64,000 nt of DNA from Pseudomonas frederiksbergensis (GTDB taxonomy: Bacteria; Pseudomonadota; Gammaproteobacteria; Pseudomonadales; Pseudomonadaceae): assembly GCF_003732705.1 (NCBI RefSeq), contig NZ_MOBR01000009.1, positions 62,001-126,000 of the forward strand, read 5' to 3'. How positions within the stretch are numbered: position 1 is the stretch's first letter; every line of letters starts with the position of its first letter. Position numbers and translations under genes: made by a program. Below, piece by piece: positions 8,901 to 17,461 of this stretch. Under the pieces are notes generated by a model. The model saw only the letters and a list, made by a program, of their open reading frames with translations. It was not told the DNA's origin and ran no database searches.

Positions 8901-10319
8901 ATGTCTTTGCAAACATCGCTGCGTGCAACGTTAGCCAGTCTGGTACTGGCCACATTCACCCTGTCGGCCTCGGCCGATACCATCCGCATCGCCATCGGCA
9001 CCCAGGACACCACCATCAACTGCGCCGCTGGTGGCCTGTTGATTCGCGAGCTAGGCCTGCTGGACAAATACCTGCCCCACGACGGCCCCTACAAAGACGC
9101 AAAATATGAAGTGGAGTGGAAAAACTTCACCAGTGGCGCGCCCCTGACCAACGAGATGGTGGCCGGCAAACTCGACTTCGGCGCCATGGCCGATTTCCCC
9201 GGCGCGTTCAACGGCGTGGCGTTCGAAACCGCCGGCAAGCACAGCCTGTTTATCAGCGTGCTCTCGGGCAGCATCAAGGGCAGCGGCAACGGCATCGTGG
9301 TGCCGAGCGCGTCGGGCGTGCAGTCGTTGGCGGAGCTCAAGGGCAAGACCATTTCCGTGCCGTTCGCCTCCACGGCCCACGGCATGTTGTTGCGCGCAGT
9401 GGCGGCTCAGGGTTGGGACCCGCTGAAAGACGTGAACATCATCGCCCAGCCACCGGAAGTCGCCGGATCGGCTTTGCAGGCCGGGAAGATCGATGCCCAT
9501 GCCGACTTCGTGCCGTTCGCTGAACTGTTCCCGAGCCGTGGCTTTGCTCGCAAAATCTACGACGGCGCCCAGGCCAACGCGCCAACGTTCCACGGTGCGC
9601 TGGTGGATCAGGCTTACGCGAAGAAGTACCCGGAAATCGTCGTGGCCTACCTGCGGGCGAGCATTGAAGCCAATCAACTGCTGGCGGCGGAACCGGAGAA
9701 ATACAGCGAGTTGATCGCCAAAGTCACCGGGGTCGATGCCGAGGTCAACTACCTGTTCCACGGTCCGCTGGGCGTGCAAACCCGCGACCTTAGTTGGAAA
9801 CCGGAATACCGCCAGGCTGTCGGCACGGCCATCGACACACTGAAGTTGTTGAAGAAGGCTGATCGCGGCCTCGACCTCAATACCTTTATCGACGACCAAT
9901 ACATCCGCGCTGCGTTCAAGGCCTCGAACCTGGATTACACCGCGCAACTGGCCAACTACGCGCAGACACCGCTCAGCGCGGTGGATGCGGTCAGCGGCAA
10001 AGCCATTACCGATGTCAGCCATGTGGCGGAAATCTGGGTGCGCGGCGAGCCGAAAGTCCGGCAGTACGCCTCGGCGGAAGAGGCGTTCACGGCGTTGGCC
10101 GGTTTGAAGGCGCAAGGCAAAAACATCCGCGCGGTGTATGCCCAGGCGAGTGACAGCGGCATCAAGTTGCTGGCGGATCAGGCGTGGTTTGCCAGTGATG
10201 CGAAGGGGCGACTCAGCGCCTTCCTGCTCAAAGGCCAGGCCCAACAATTCGCCACGGCCCAGGGCGGCAAAGTCCTCGACTTCACCGACGCCACCACCCA
10301 GGCAGTGGCCAGCCGTTGA
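8901..10319 (+). CDS. ABC transporter substrate-binding protein (NMT1/SsuA type) with C-terminal NosL-like segment
   Basis: Encodes 472 residues. A signal peptide (LVLATFTLSASA) leads into a periplasmic binding domain like those for nitrate, taurine and sulfonates: IRIAIGTQDTTINCAAGG at the start of the mature protein, then DFGAMADFPGAFNG and LKGKTISVPFASTAHGML. It is about 130 residues longer than usual SsuA/TauA proteins. The C-terminal extra part (about 370-465, RAVYAQAS.. to GGKVLDFTDA) resembles the fold pattern of NosL copper-binding lipoproteins but lacks the CGM copper motif. The start at 8901 has GAGGGGA upstream. The permease and ATPase follow. Confidence 0.88.
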   Translation: MSLQTSLRATLASLVLATFTLSASADTIRIAIGTQDTTINCAAGGLLIRELGLLDKYLPHDGPYKDAKYEVEWKNFTSGAPLTNEMVAGKLDFGAMADFPGAFNGVAFETAGKHSLFISVLSGSIKGSGNGIVVPSASGVQSLAELKGKTISVPFASTAHGMLLRAVAAQGWDPLKDVNIIAQPPEVAGSALQAGKIDAHADFVPFAELFPSRGFARKIYDGAQANAPTFHGALVDQAYAKKYPEIVVAYLRASIEANQLLAAEPEKYSELIAKVTGVDAEVNYLFHGPLGVQTRDLSWKPEYRQAVGTAIDTLKLLKKADRGLDLNTFIDDQYIRAAFKASNLDYTAQLANYAQTPLSAVDAVSGKAITDVSHVAEIWVRGEPKVRQYASAEEAFTALAGLKAQGKNIRAVYAQASDSGIKLLADQAWFASDAKGRLSAFLLKGQAQQFATAQGGKVLDFTDATTQAVASR

Positions 10320-10323
10320 GTCA

Positions 10324-10435
10324 GATCGTTCCCACGCTCTGCGTGGGAATGCCGCCAGGGACGCTCTGCGTTCCGCTCTTGAATGTGACGCAGAGCGTCA
10401 CGGGATGCATTCCCACGCAGAGCGTGGGAACGATC
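10324..10435. repeat. Type-2 palindromic repeat (GATCGTTCCCACGC family)
   Basis: GATCGTTCCCACGCTCTGCG at the left end and its inverted copy CGTGGGAACGATC at the right end enclose inner inverted segments (GACGCTCTGCG / CGCAGAGCGTC). Related elements occur at 25248, 30359 and 44112. It lies between the binding-protein and permease genes of the same transporter. Confidence 0.9.
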
Positions 10436-10446
10436 AGAGGTGACAC

Positions 10447-11220
10447 ATGAATTCACGCTGGCTCCCCCGAGCCGCCTCCTTGCTGCTCTGCCTGCTGTTC
10501 TGGCAATTCGCCGCAAGTGGCCACTGGAACCTCGGCCTGGTGACCTTCGCCAACGTCCCGACGCCACTGTCGGTAATCCACGCTGCGTTGGGCCTCGGCG
10601 ACTCGGGCAAACTTGGCCAACACTTGAGCGCCAGCCTCAGTCGGGTGTTCGCCGGTTACCTCGCGGCGCTGCTCATCGGCATCGCCCTGGGCCTGGCCAT
10701 CGGCCGTTCGAAATGGGCCGAAGACTTGCTGCTGCCGCCTCTTGAAGTCTTAAGACCGATCCCCGCCGTCGCGTGGATTCCGTTGGCCATCCTGATGTTT
10801 CCATCGTCAGAACTGTCGATGGTCTTTATCACCTTCACCGGCGCGCTGTTTCCGATCCTGCTCAACACCATCCACGGCGTCGAAGGCGTCGATCCACGCC
10901 TGATCGCTTCGGCCCGGAGCCTCGGGGCAGGGCGTCGCGCCATCTTGCTGGAAGTGATCCTCCCCGGCGCCGCGCCGAGCATCATCACCGGCCTCGCCAT
11001 CGGCATGGGCACCTCGTGGTTCTGCCTGGTCACCGCGGAAATGATCTCCGGCCAGTTCGGCATCGGCTATTACACCTGGGAGTCCTACACCATCCAGAAC
11101 TACGCCGACATCGTCGTCGGCATGCTGCTGATCGGTGTCCTCGGAATGGGCAGCAGCTTGCTGATCAAACGCCTGGGCGGGCTGTTCACGCCTTGGCATC
11201 GACCTAAAGGAAAAGCCTGA
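10447..11220 (+). CDS. ABC transporter permease (SsuC/TauC type)
   Basis: Encodes 257 residues with about six hydrophobic helices, starting with LLLCLLFWQFAASGHW. The EAA-loop region that contacts the ATPase is present around DPRLIASARSLGAGRRAILLE. This is the inner-membrane permease of the nitrate/sulfonate/taurine class, presumably working as a dimer with the binding protein at 8901 and the ATPase at 11220. The ATG at 10447 follows AGAGGTG. The stop codon and the ATPase start codon share one base (TGATG), so the two are translationally coupled. Confidence 0.92.
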   Translation: MNSRWLPRAASLLLCLLFWQFAASGHWNLGLVTFANVPTPLSVIHAALGLGDSGKLGQHLSASLSRVFAGYLAALLIGIALGLAIGRSKWAEDLLLPPLEVLRPIPAVAWIPLAILMFPSSELSMVFITFTGALFPILLNTIHGVEGVDPRLIASARSLGAGRRAILLEVILPGAAPSIITGLAIGMGTSWFCLVTAEMISGQFGIGYYTWESYTIQNYADIVVGMLLIGVLGMGSSLLIKRLGGLFTPWHRPKGKA

Positions 11221-12068
11221 TGAGCGTTTTTCAACACCCGGAAGGGCACATTGATATTCGCGATTTGTCGATCAGCCTGGGCGAGGGCAATGCGGCGTTC
11301 GAAGCCGTCCAGGGCCTGGATTGCCAGATCGAACCGGGGCAGTTCGTGTGCATTCTCGGGCCGTCCGGTTGTGGCAAATCCACCTTGCTCGGTGCCTTGG
11401 CCGGCCATCTGCAACCGCGCACCGGCACCCTGAACGTCGATGGCGCACCCGTGTCGGGTCCGTCACCGCAACGGGGCATGGTGTTCCAGCACCACACGTT
11501 GTTCCCCTGGCGCACAGTGCGCGACAATGTGGCCTTCGGCCTGAAAATGCGCGGCATCGGCAAGACGGAACGCCACAAAGCCGCCGACGAAATCCTCGCC
11601 CTGGTGGGCCTCGAAGGCTTCGCCGAGCGCTGGCCGGATCAGCTCTCCGGCGGCATGCAACAACGGGTCGAAATCGCTCGAGTGTTGATCAACCGCCCAC
11701 GCCTGTTGCTGATGGACGAACCGTTCGGTGCCCTCGACGCGCTTACCCGTCTGAACATGCAGGAGCTGCTGCTGGACATCTGGACCCGAATTCGCACCAC
11801 CGTGGTGTTCGTCACCCATGACATCGACGAAGCGCTGTTCCTCGCCGATCGCCTGTTGGTGATGAGTTCGCGACCCGGTCGAATCATCGAAGACCTGCGC
11901 CTGGACTTCCCTCGGCCACGTACGACCGAACTGGTCACAAGCCATGATTTTTCCCGCTTGAAGCGTCACTGCCTCGAGTTGCTGCGTCACGAGGACGGTC
12001 GGCAGTTACCACGCCTGAATCCCCTCGGACTTCCCCTAGAAAACAAACTGCCGCGATTTGCCCTATGA
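11220..12068 (+). CDS. ABC transporter ATP-binding protein (SsuB/TauB type)
   Basis: Encodes 282 residues. The nucleotide-binding motifs are complete: Walker A GPSGCGKST (about residue 49), a Q-loop in RGMVFQHHTLFPW, the signature LSGGMQQR, Walker B LLLMDEPFGALD and the switch histidine in FVTHDIDEALFLADR. It powers import through the permease encoded immediately upstream. Its C-terminal 60 residues (after RIIEDLRLDFPRPR) are typical of the sulfonate/nitrate branch. It overlaps the next gene by four bases (ATGA), continuing the chain of coupled genes. Confidence 0.93.
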   Translation: MSVFQHPEGHIDIRDLSISLGEGNAAFEAVQGLDCQIEPGQFVCILGPSGCGKSTLLGALAGHLQPRTGTLNVDGAPVSGPSPQRGMVFQHHTLFPWRTVRDNVAFGLKMRGIGKTERHKAADEILALVGLEGFAERWPDQLSGGMQQRVEIARVLINRPRLLLMDEPFGALDALTRLNMQELLLDIWTRIRTTVVFVTHDIDEALFLADRLLVMSSRPGRIIEDLRLDFPRPRTTELVTSHDFSRLKRHCLELLRHEDGRQLPRLNPLGLPLENKLPRFAL

Positions 12069-13027
12069 CCTCATTATTTGATGCAACCGAAAACGACGAC
12101 ATCCTTGCCCTGCAACCACGCCTGACCGATGAAGACCCCGGCGTGCGTCGCATCGCCCTGATCGAACTGGCCGACCTCGAAGAGCCGGACGGTTTGCTCT
12201 GGCTGGTCAATCGCCTGGCTGAAGACCCGACCGAAGAGGTCCGTGCCGAAGCTGCGCGATTGCTGGAAGCCTGGGAGGATGAGCCGGTGGTCGAGGCGCT
12301 GTGCCAGGCACTTACTGATCCATCGTCGGCCGTGCAAGCCGCCGCCGCACAAAGCTTGAGCCTGTTGAAAAGCGAAGCGGCGGGCCGGGTGATTCTGCCG
12401 TGGGCCGGGCATGCGGATATCAGCGTACGCGTTGCAGCGTTCCGGGCCTTGCGCGAGTTGCGTTTCCCCGATGCGGCAGCCGCTGCACTGGTCGCGCTGA
12501 AGGATGAAGACGCCAGCGTGCGCCGCGAAGCCGTTGGCGTGCTCGGGTGGCTCAAGCAACTCGATGCATTGCCGGCGTTAGCCCGATTGGCCAGCGACGA
12601 CCCGGACACCGAAGTCCGCCGCGCCGCCACCGGCGCCCTTGGCCTGGCGTCCGACATTCAAGTCCTGCCGGCCCTGCGCCAGGCCTTGCAGGACCAGGCC
12701 TGGCAAGTGCGCGAAGAGGCCGCCACCACGTTGGGCAAGGTCGGTCACACCGATGCCGGCCCGGCATTGGTCGAAGCCTTGAGCGACGATTACTGGCAAG
12801 TCCGTCTGCGCGCCACCCGCAGTCTTGGCCGCTTGCGCTATGCCCCGGCCCTTGAAGCGTTGATCGAAACCCTCGGCCACCGCATCAGCAACCTGCGCAA
12901 GGAAGCGGCCCTGGCCCTCGGTGAGTTGAATGATCGAGGCGCGGTTGCAGCCCTGCAGGCCGCGCAAGACGACGGCGACCCGGAAGTGCGCAAAGCCGTG
13001 CGCATCGCCTTGAGTCAACTGCAATGA
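12065..13027 (+). CDS. HEAT-repeat protein
   Basis: Encodes 320 residues made almost entirely of about ten HEAT/PBS-lyase-type repeats of roughly 31 residues, for example RAAATGALGLASDIQVLPAL and REEAATTLGKVGHTDAGPAL. It has no signal peptide and is probably a cytosolic scaffold or assembly factor. Its gene overlaps the ATPase gene by four bases and the DUF971 gene by four bases. Similar proteins act as lyases or chaperones for cofactors, so a role in maturing or docking the flavoprotein-ferredoxin pair is possible, but this is inference from context. Confidence 0.88.
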   Translation: MTSLFDATENDDILALQPRLTDEDPGVRRIALIELADLEEPDGLLWLVNRLAEDPTEEVRAEAARLLEAWEDEPVVEALCQALTDPSSAVQAAAAQSLSLLKSEAAGRVILPWAGHADISVRVAAFRALRELRFPDAAAAALVALKDEDASVRREAVGVLGWLKQLDALPALARLASDDPDTEVRRAATGALGLASDIQVLPALRQALQDQAWQVREEAATTLGKVGHTDAGPALVEALSDDYWQVRLRATRSLGRLRYAPALEALIETLGHRISNLRKEAALALGELNDRGAVAALQAAQDDGDPEVRKAVRIALSQLQ

Positions 13028-13308
13028 ACCCGTTGGCGGTGGGTAATTCCCAGAGCAAGCAGCAACTGCGGCTGAACTGGCCGGATGGGCGCGAGCAGTT
13101 GCTTGATCACGCCGAATTGCGCCGCCAATGCCCGTGTTCGCAATGCCAGGCGTTTCGGCTGCAAGGGCTGACGGTGAAGGTGGATTCGCGCATCCGCGTG
13201 GTCGAGTTGAATGCCCAGGGCTATGGCCTGCAACTGATCTTCAGCGACGGCCACGAACGCGGCATCTACCCGTGGCCCTACCTCTCAGGATTGACACCCC
13301 CCCTGTAG
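13024..13308 (+). CDS. DUF971 domain-containing protein
   Basis: Encodes 94 residues that are almost all DUF971 (the gamma-butyrobetaine-hydroxylase N-terminal-like domain). LRRQCPCSQCQ carries a CPCSQC trio that could bind a metal, and FSDGHERGIYPWPYL is the hallmark of the domain. DUF971 is also found fused to Mrp/ApbC-type iron-sulfur carriers such as plant HCF101, so help with the [4Fe-4S] clusters of this operon's ferredoxin is a reasonable guess. It is the last gene of the operon. Its stop codon is the TAG of a REP element (CTGTAGGAGC). Confidence 0.9.
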   Translation: MNPLAVGNSQSKQQLRLNWPDGREQLLDHAELRRQCPCSQCQAFRLQGLTVKVDSRIRVVELNAQGYGLQLIFSDGHERGIYPWPYLSGLTPPL

Positions 13309-13648
13309 GAGCGAGGCTTGCCCGCGAAGCTTTTAGCGTCAGTGAGGACGCCTTCGCGGGCAAGCCTCGCTCCTACAGGATTTGCGCCGGACACATGATT
13401 TGTATCCACCTGAGATCAAACTGTGGGAGCGGGCTTGCTCGCGAAAGCGGTGGGTCAGTCAACATCTTTGCTGAATGTGCCGGCCTCTTCGCGGGCAAGC
13501 CTCGCTCCTACAGGATTTGCGCCGGACACATGATTTGTATCCACCAGAGATCAAACTGTGGGAGCGGGCTTGCTCGCGAAAGCGGTGGTTCAGTCAACAT
13601 CTTTGCTGAATGTGCCGGCCTCTTCGCGGGCAAGCCTGCTCCCACAGG
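13303..13648. repeat. REP cluster with second 135-bp tandem array
   Basis: An inverted REP pair (13303-13379) is followed by two copies of a 135-base unit beginning at about 13381 and 13516 (linker TTTGCGCCGGACACATGATT). The unit matches the layout, length and linker of the array at 8182-8770, with base differences. The stretch 13309-13663 holds nothing else visible. Confidence 0.9.
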
Positions 13649-13663
13649 GGAAGTGGTGTGGGG

Positions 13664-14401
13664 TCAGAAGGATTTGCTGATGCTGGCCACTACCGTCGCC
13701 GTGCACACGTCCTTGAAACCCCAATTGCTCTCGCATTGGCTTTGCGAAAGGTCAGTGTCGACGTAACTCAACCCCAACATCACCCCGGCCAGTTCATGGC
13801 TCAGTTTCACTTCCCATTCGTGGTACGCGTCGTCGGCGTGGCCGTTGGATGAGTACAAGTGCGGGTCCTTGAAGTCCATTTCGCCGTAGCGCAGTTTCAG
13901 GCCCAGCCCATAGGGCAATTCGGTTTCGTAGCCGACGTAGGTGTAGAGCGAACTCTGCTTGCTATCAATCCCCGGCGCATCCGCCGAGTAATAGGCCGCG
14001 AGTTTCACCCCATAAACGCTGAGAATCCCGTAGGTCTCACTCTGATTGAACTGGCTTTCCTTCGGGTAGGCGTATTTCAAATAACCGAGGTCCAGGCTGA
14101 TGGCATCGGTCGCCTGCCACAGCCAACCAGCGTAGTAGTCGATTTCCTGCCGGGTTTTCAGGCCCCCGCCGAAATCGACATTCGAACTCCATGCACCCGC
14201 GTACAAACCGCTGCTGTGGGCCAAGGTGACACCCGCCTGCACGGCGGGGTCGTTCTGGGTTTGCGAGATGCCGCGAGTGCGGTAATCGCTGGCCAGGGTC
14301 AGGTCCACCAGCACGTTGAAGTCGTCATTCAAGGGGATGGCCTGGCTGCTCAAGGGCAGCACGCTCAAGGATGCGAGGGCGAACAGGGTGAGAGCTTTCA
14401 T
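13664..14401 (-). CDS. TorF-family putative porin
   Basis: Encodes 245 residues. A signal peptide (MKALTLFALASLSVLPLSSQA) precedes a beta-rich barrel beginning FNVLVDLTLASDYRTRGISQ, the conserved opening of this family (formerly Gcw_chp). It ends in ..VASISKSF, with a C-terminal phenylalanine as expected for an outer-membrane barrel. Such porins often sit with transport or amino-acid/urea genes; here the nearest neighbour is the exported amidohydrolase, transcribed in the same direction about 110 bases upstream. The two might share a transcript, with the porin supplying its substrate, but this is weakly supported. Confidence 0.85.
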   Translation of the reverse strand: MKALTLFALASLSVLPLSSQAIPLNDDFNVLVDLTLASDYRTRGISQTQNDPAVQAGVTLAHSSGLYAGAWSSNVDFGGGLKTRQEIDYYAGWLWQATDAISLDLGYLKYAYPKESQFNQSETYGILSVYGVKLAAYYSADAPGIDSKQSSLYTYVGYETELPYGLGLKLRYGEMDFKDPHLYSSNGHADDAYHEWEVKLSHELAGVMLGLSYVDTDLSQSQCESNWGFKDVCTATVVASISKSF

Positions 14402-14510
14402 GGGTCAGTGCCTTTGTTTTGATTGTTTTGGGCAGATGTCGGGCAAGGCTGCGCCGCACCCCGGCGATAAGCGCAGGGGCGGGCAGCAAAGAAACGCTTA
14501 TAAAAGGGGC

Positions 14511-16253
14511 TTATAGGGTGGGGGCGTAGACCTGGCGCCCGGCGAACCAGGTTTGCAGCACTTGGGTGTCGTGCAGGGCTTTGTTATCGACCTTGAACAC
14601 ATCGCGATCCAGCACGATGAAATCCGCCTGTTTGCCCGCAGTCAGCGAGCCAATCTGCTTCTCCAGCCCGATGGTCCGCGCAGCGTTGAGGGTATAGGCG
14701 TAGAACATCGTTTCCCGGTCGAGACGTTCATCGCCATTCAGCACCCCCAGTGGGCCGACACGGGTGATGGCCTGGGCCATGGCGTTAAATGGATTGGGCG
14801 AAGACACCGGCCAATCGCTGGCCCCGGCAATGGTCGCGCCCTGTTTGAGCAGCGAGTGCGCCGGGTATTGATAACGGAAGGCCAGGGCGCTGACATAGGG
14901 CTTGATCATGTCCGTGGTGTAATCGTCGGCGCTGGCCCACAGCAACTGCATCGAGGCGATCACGTTCAGCGGTTTGAACCGCGCAAACTCTTTCGGGTTG
15001 ACCATTTGCAGGTGCGTGATCGAGTGGGTCACGCCGCTCTGGCGATCCTTGCGCGCCTGCTCGATGCCGTTCAGGGATTCGCGCACCGCGCGGTCGCCAA
15101 TGGCGTGGATGTGTACCAACCAGCCGCGCTTATCGATGGCGCTGACCAGTTCGCCGAAATGCTTGGGATCGATCAGCAATTCACCTTGTTTGTGCGAGTT
15201 GCTGTACGGATCGATCATCGCCGCGCTCTGGGCCGGGAACTCGATCACACCGTCGGCGAAGATCTTGATCCCCGGCAGCGTCAGGTTGGGAATGCCCTGG
15301 AACTGCTGGCGAACCTTGTCCAGCACATCGAGATCGGCCGGCACGCTTTTCGGATTGGCCACCAGCAGCGCCGCGACGTGGACCGTCATGCCACCGGTTT
15401 CGGACAGGGCTTTGTAGGCCGGCAGCACACCGACGGTTTTCTCCGTGGGCTTGAGCGCGAATACCGGCTCGCCGGGCGCGGCGTTGGCGGCGGGGTCCAT
15501 CCACGCGGTGATGCCGAGGCTGTTGTTGTAGCGCACGGCGGATTGCGCGGCTTTGAGCATGTCGACGGGGCTCGGCACCGGCATTTTCGAGGCGACCCGG
15601 TCCCAACCGGCGTCCACCAGAAAACCGTTGGGGCTGCCATCGGCGAGTTTGCCGATCGTGTCTTTTTCGGCATCCGGCAGGCTTTTCAGCAGCGCGGCAT
15701 CAATGCCGGCGCGTTCCAGCATCACGTTGTTAGCCCACGCGGTGTGGTGATCGCTGCCGGTGAACACCACGGGCACCTTGGCCCATTCGCCGCTGTTGAA
15801 TTTTTTGCCAAACGCTTCGGCCTGCGCCCAATACGCCGAACTCATACCGGCCACGCTCAACACATCGCCATGTCTGGCCTTGCCGTCATCACGCCAACCG
15901 CGCAGGCGTTTTTCCAGATCGTCGAGGTTGACCACCTCGTCTTCCATATTGGCCGAGACCATTTCCAGACCGCCGAAAATCGCGTGGGAATGGCTGTCGA
16001 TCAGGCCGGGCATCAGGGTCTTGCCGCCGAGGTCGATGACTTGAGTACCAGATTCGATCAGGGCCTTGATCTGTGCATTCGTGCCGACTTTCAGCACCTT
16101 GCCGTTTTCTACCGCCAGGGCCTGCACCTTGGGTTGGGCACGGTCGGCGGTGAAAATCTTGCCATTGAGCAACACCAGATCGGTGGCGGCCATGGCTTCC
16201 ATCGAGGCAAAACCAACAGCGGCCATCAATAGATTCGGGATGAATCTTTTCAT
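14511..16253 (-). CDS. Exported YtcJ-type amidohydrolase
   Basis: Encodes 580 residues with an N-terminal signal sequence (NLLMAAVGFASMEAMA), so the enzyme is probably periplasmic. It belongs to the amidohydrolase-3 / YtcJ group of metal-dependent hydrolases. Metal ligands are expected in GLIDSHSHAIFGG (HxH) and HIHAIGDRAV, and the catalytic aspartate in GASDWPVSSPNPF. The C-terminus returns to the beta-sandwich (LTAGKQADFIVLDRDVF). It is divergent from a LysR regulator about 100 bases away, the likely controller. Members hydrolyse amides or formamides; the substrate is unknown. Confidence 0.9.
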   Translation of the reverse strand: MKRFIPNLLMAAVGFASMEAMAATDLVLLNGKIFTADRAQPKVQALAVENGKVLKVGTNAQIKALIESGTQVIDLGGKTLMPGLIDSHSHAIFGGLEMVSANMEDEVVNLDDLEKRLRGWRDDGKARHGDVLSVAGMSSAYWAQAEAFGKKFNSGEWAKVPVVFTGSDHHTAWANNVMLERAGIDAALLKSLPDAEKDTIGKLADGSPNGFLVDAGWDRVASKMPVPSPVDMLKAAQSAVRYNNSLGITAWMDPAANAAPGEPVFALKPTEKTVGVLPAYKALSETGGMTVHVAALLVANPKSVPADLDVLDKVRQQFQGIPNLTLPGIKIFADGVIEFPAQSAAMIDPYSNSHKQGELLIDPKHFGELVSAIDKRGWLVHIHAIGDRAVRESLNGIEQARKDRQSGVTHSITHLQMVNPKEFARFKPLNVIASMQLLWASADDYTTDMIKPYVSALAFRYQYPAHSLLKQGATIAGASDWPVSSPNPFNAMAQAITRVGPLGVLNGDERLDRETMFYAYTLNAARTIGLEKQIGSLTAGKQADFIVLDRDVFKVDNKALHDTQVLQTWFAGRQVYAPTL

Positions 16254-16356
16254 TGAATGTTTCCTTGTTATTGCGTCTGATGGCCAGATTAGTGGCTGCC
16301 CGCGTTCAGCAGAACGCCTCCCTTACGAAAAACGTTTTTGCCGGAATGGAAAAAGC

Positions 16357-17295
16357 ATGGACAAGTTGGGTGCATTGAAAATGTTCGTGGTCACCGCGCA
16401 ATTGGGCAGTTTCAGCCGCGCCGCCGAGCAGTTGGGCAAGACCCCGTCGGCCCTGACCAAAGCGGTCAATCACCTTGAAGCCGAGCTCGGTGCGCGGCTG
16501 TTCGAACGCAGCACCCGGCGGATTCTGCTGACGGAAGTGGGGCGGCTGTACCTCGAAACTGCGCGCCAAGTGTTGCAGCGGCTGGAGGAGGCCGGCGAAG
16601 AGATCGAGCAAATGCAGCATGGCCTGCGCGGCAGCCTGAAAATCACCGCGCCGCTGGCGTATGGGCAGGCGTTTCTGGATCAGGTGTGTGGCGGATTCCT
16701 TGAGCAATACCCACAGATCAATCTGCAAGTGGACCTGTGCGACGAGTTCGTCAATCTGCTGGAAAGCGGCTACGACCTGGCCCTGCGTGAGGGTCACGAC
16801 GACTTGCCGGGACTGATTGCTCGGGTGGTCGGCAGCAATCGCCTGGCGCTGTGCGGCAGTCCGGCCTATCTGGCGCGCAAGGGCGTGCCGGTGACGCCGC
16901 AAACCCTTGATGAACATGAATGGCTGTTGTATCGCCACCCATTGCTCAGCCGCGAATTCTGGTGGGCCGAGCGCGATGGCCAGCGCTTGAGCCTGCCGCA
17001 ACCCCAGTCGCCACGCTTGCGCAGCGACAATTACGACTTGTTGCTGGCCAATGCTTTGGCTGGACGGGGTTTGCTGCACACGCCGTTGTGGAGCGCCGCG
17101 CCGTACATCGCTGACGGGCGACTGGTGCGGCTGATGGCGGACTACGACATCGACCCGGACAGCTTTGGCGCGCACATTTTGGCGGTGTACCCGAGCCATC
17201 GGCGGGCGACGGCCAAGGTCGTGGCGTTTATCGATTACATCGCCGATTTCCTGGATGGCCTGGCCCCCTGTAGGAGCAAGGCTTGCCCGCGATAG
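16357..17295 (+). CDS. LysR-family transcriptional regulator
   Basis: Encodes 312 residues. The N-terminal helix-turn-helix is clear (GSFSRAAEQLGKTPSALTKA, about 17-36), followed by the linker helix and a periplasmic-binding-like effector domain. The start at 16357 follows a GGAA stretch; the ORF extends upstream into the divergent gene but the LysR family starts at this point (MDKLGALKMFV). The last eight residues (CRSKACPR) are encoded by a REP element and the stop TAG lies inside it, so the natural C-terminus has been replaced by repeat sequence. Probably regulates the divergent amidohydrolase. Confidence 0.92.
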   Translation: MDKLGALKMFVVTAQLGSFSRAAEQLGKTPSALTKAVNHLEAELGARLFERSTRRILLTEVGRLYLETARQVLQRLEEAGEEIEQMQHGLRGSLKITAPLAYGQAFLDQVCGGFLEQYPQINLQVDLCDEFVNLLESGYDLALREGHDDLPGLIARVVGSNRLALCGSPAYLARKGVPVTPQTLDEHEWLLYRHPLLSREFWWAERDGQRLSLPQPQSPRLRSDNYDLLLANALAGRGLLHTPLWSAAPYIADGRLVRLMADYDIDPDSFGAHILAVYPSHRRATAKVVAFIDYIADFLDGLAPCRSKACPR

Positions 17296-17401
17296 CGATC
17301 TCAAAAACGCCATCGCAAGCAAGTCTGGCCCCCTGTAGGAGCAAGGCTTGCCCGCGATAGCGACCTCAAAAACGCCATCGCGGGCAAGCCTTGCTCCTAC
17401 A
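17268..17401. repeat. REP cluster overlapping the LysR 3' end
   Basis: Three or more REP arms occur here: CTGTAGGAGCAAGGCTTGCC appears twice (17268 and 17334), followed by the inverted GGCAAGCCTTGCTCCTACAG. The first copy supplies the final codons and stop of the LysR gene. Confidence 0.9.
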
Positions 17402-17461
17402 GTCAGCAGTCAGCCGTCAGCACCAACCTGATTAGCGGTCGTTGCCAGGAAAATGCCAAAA

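Noticed and set aside
14553..16232. Long open frame antisense to the amidohydrolase
   Set aside because: Shadow of a GC-rich coding strand; composition is not protein-like and the minus strand has metal-binding motifs.
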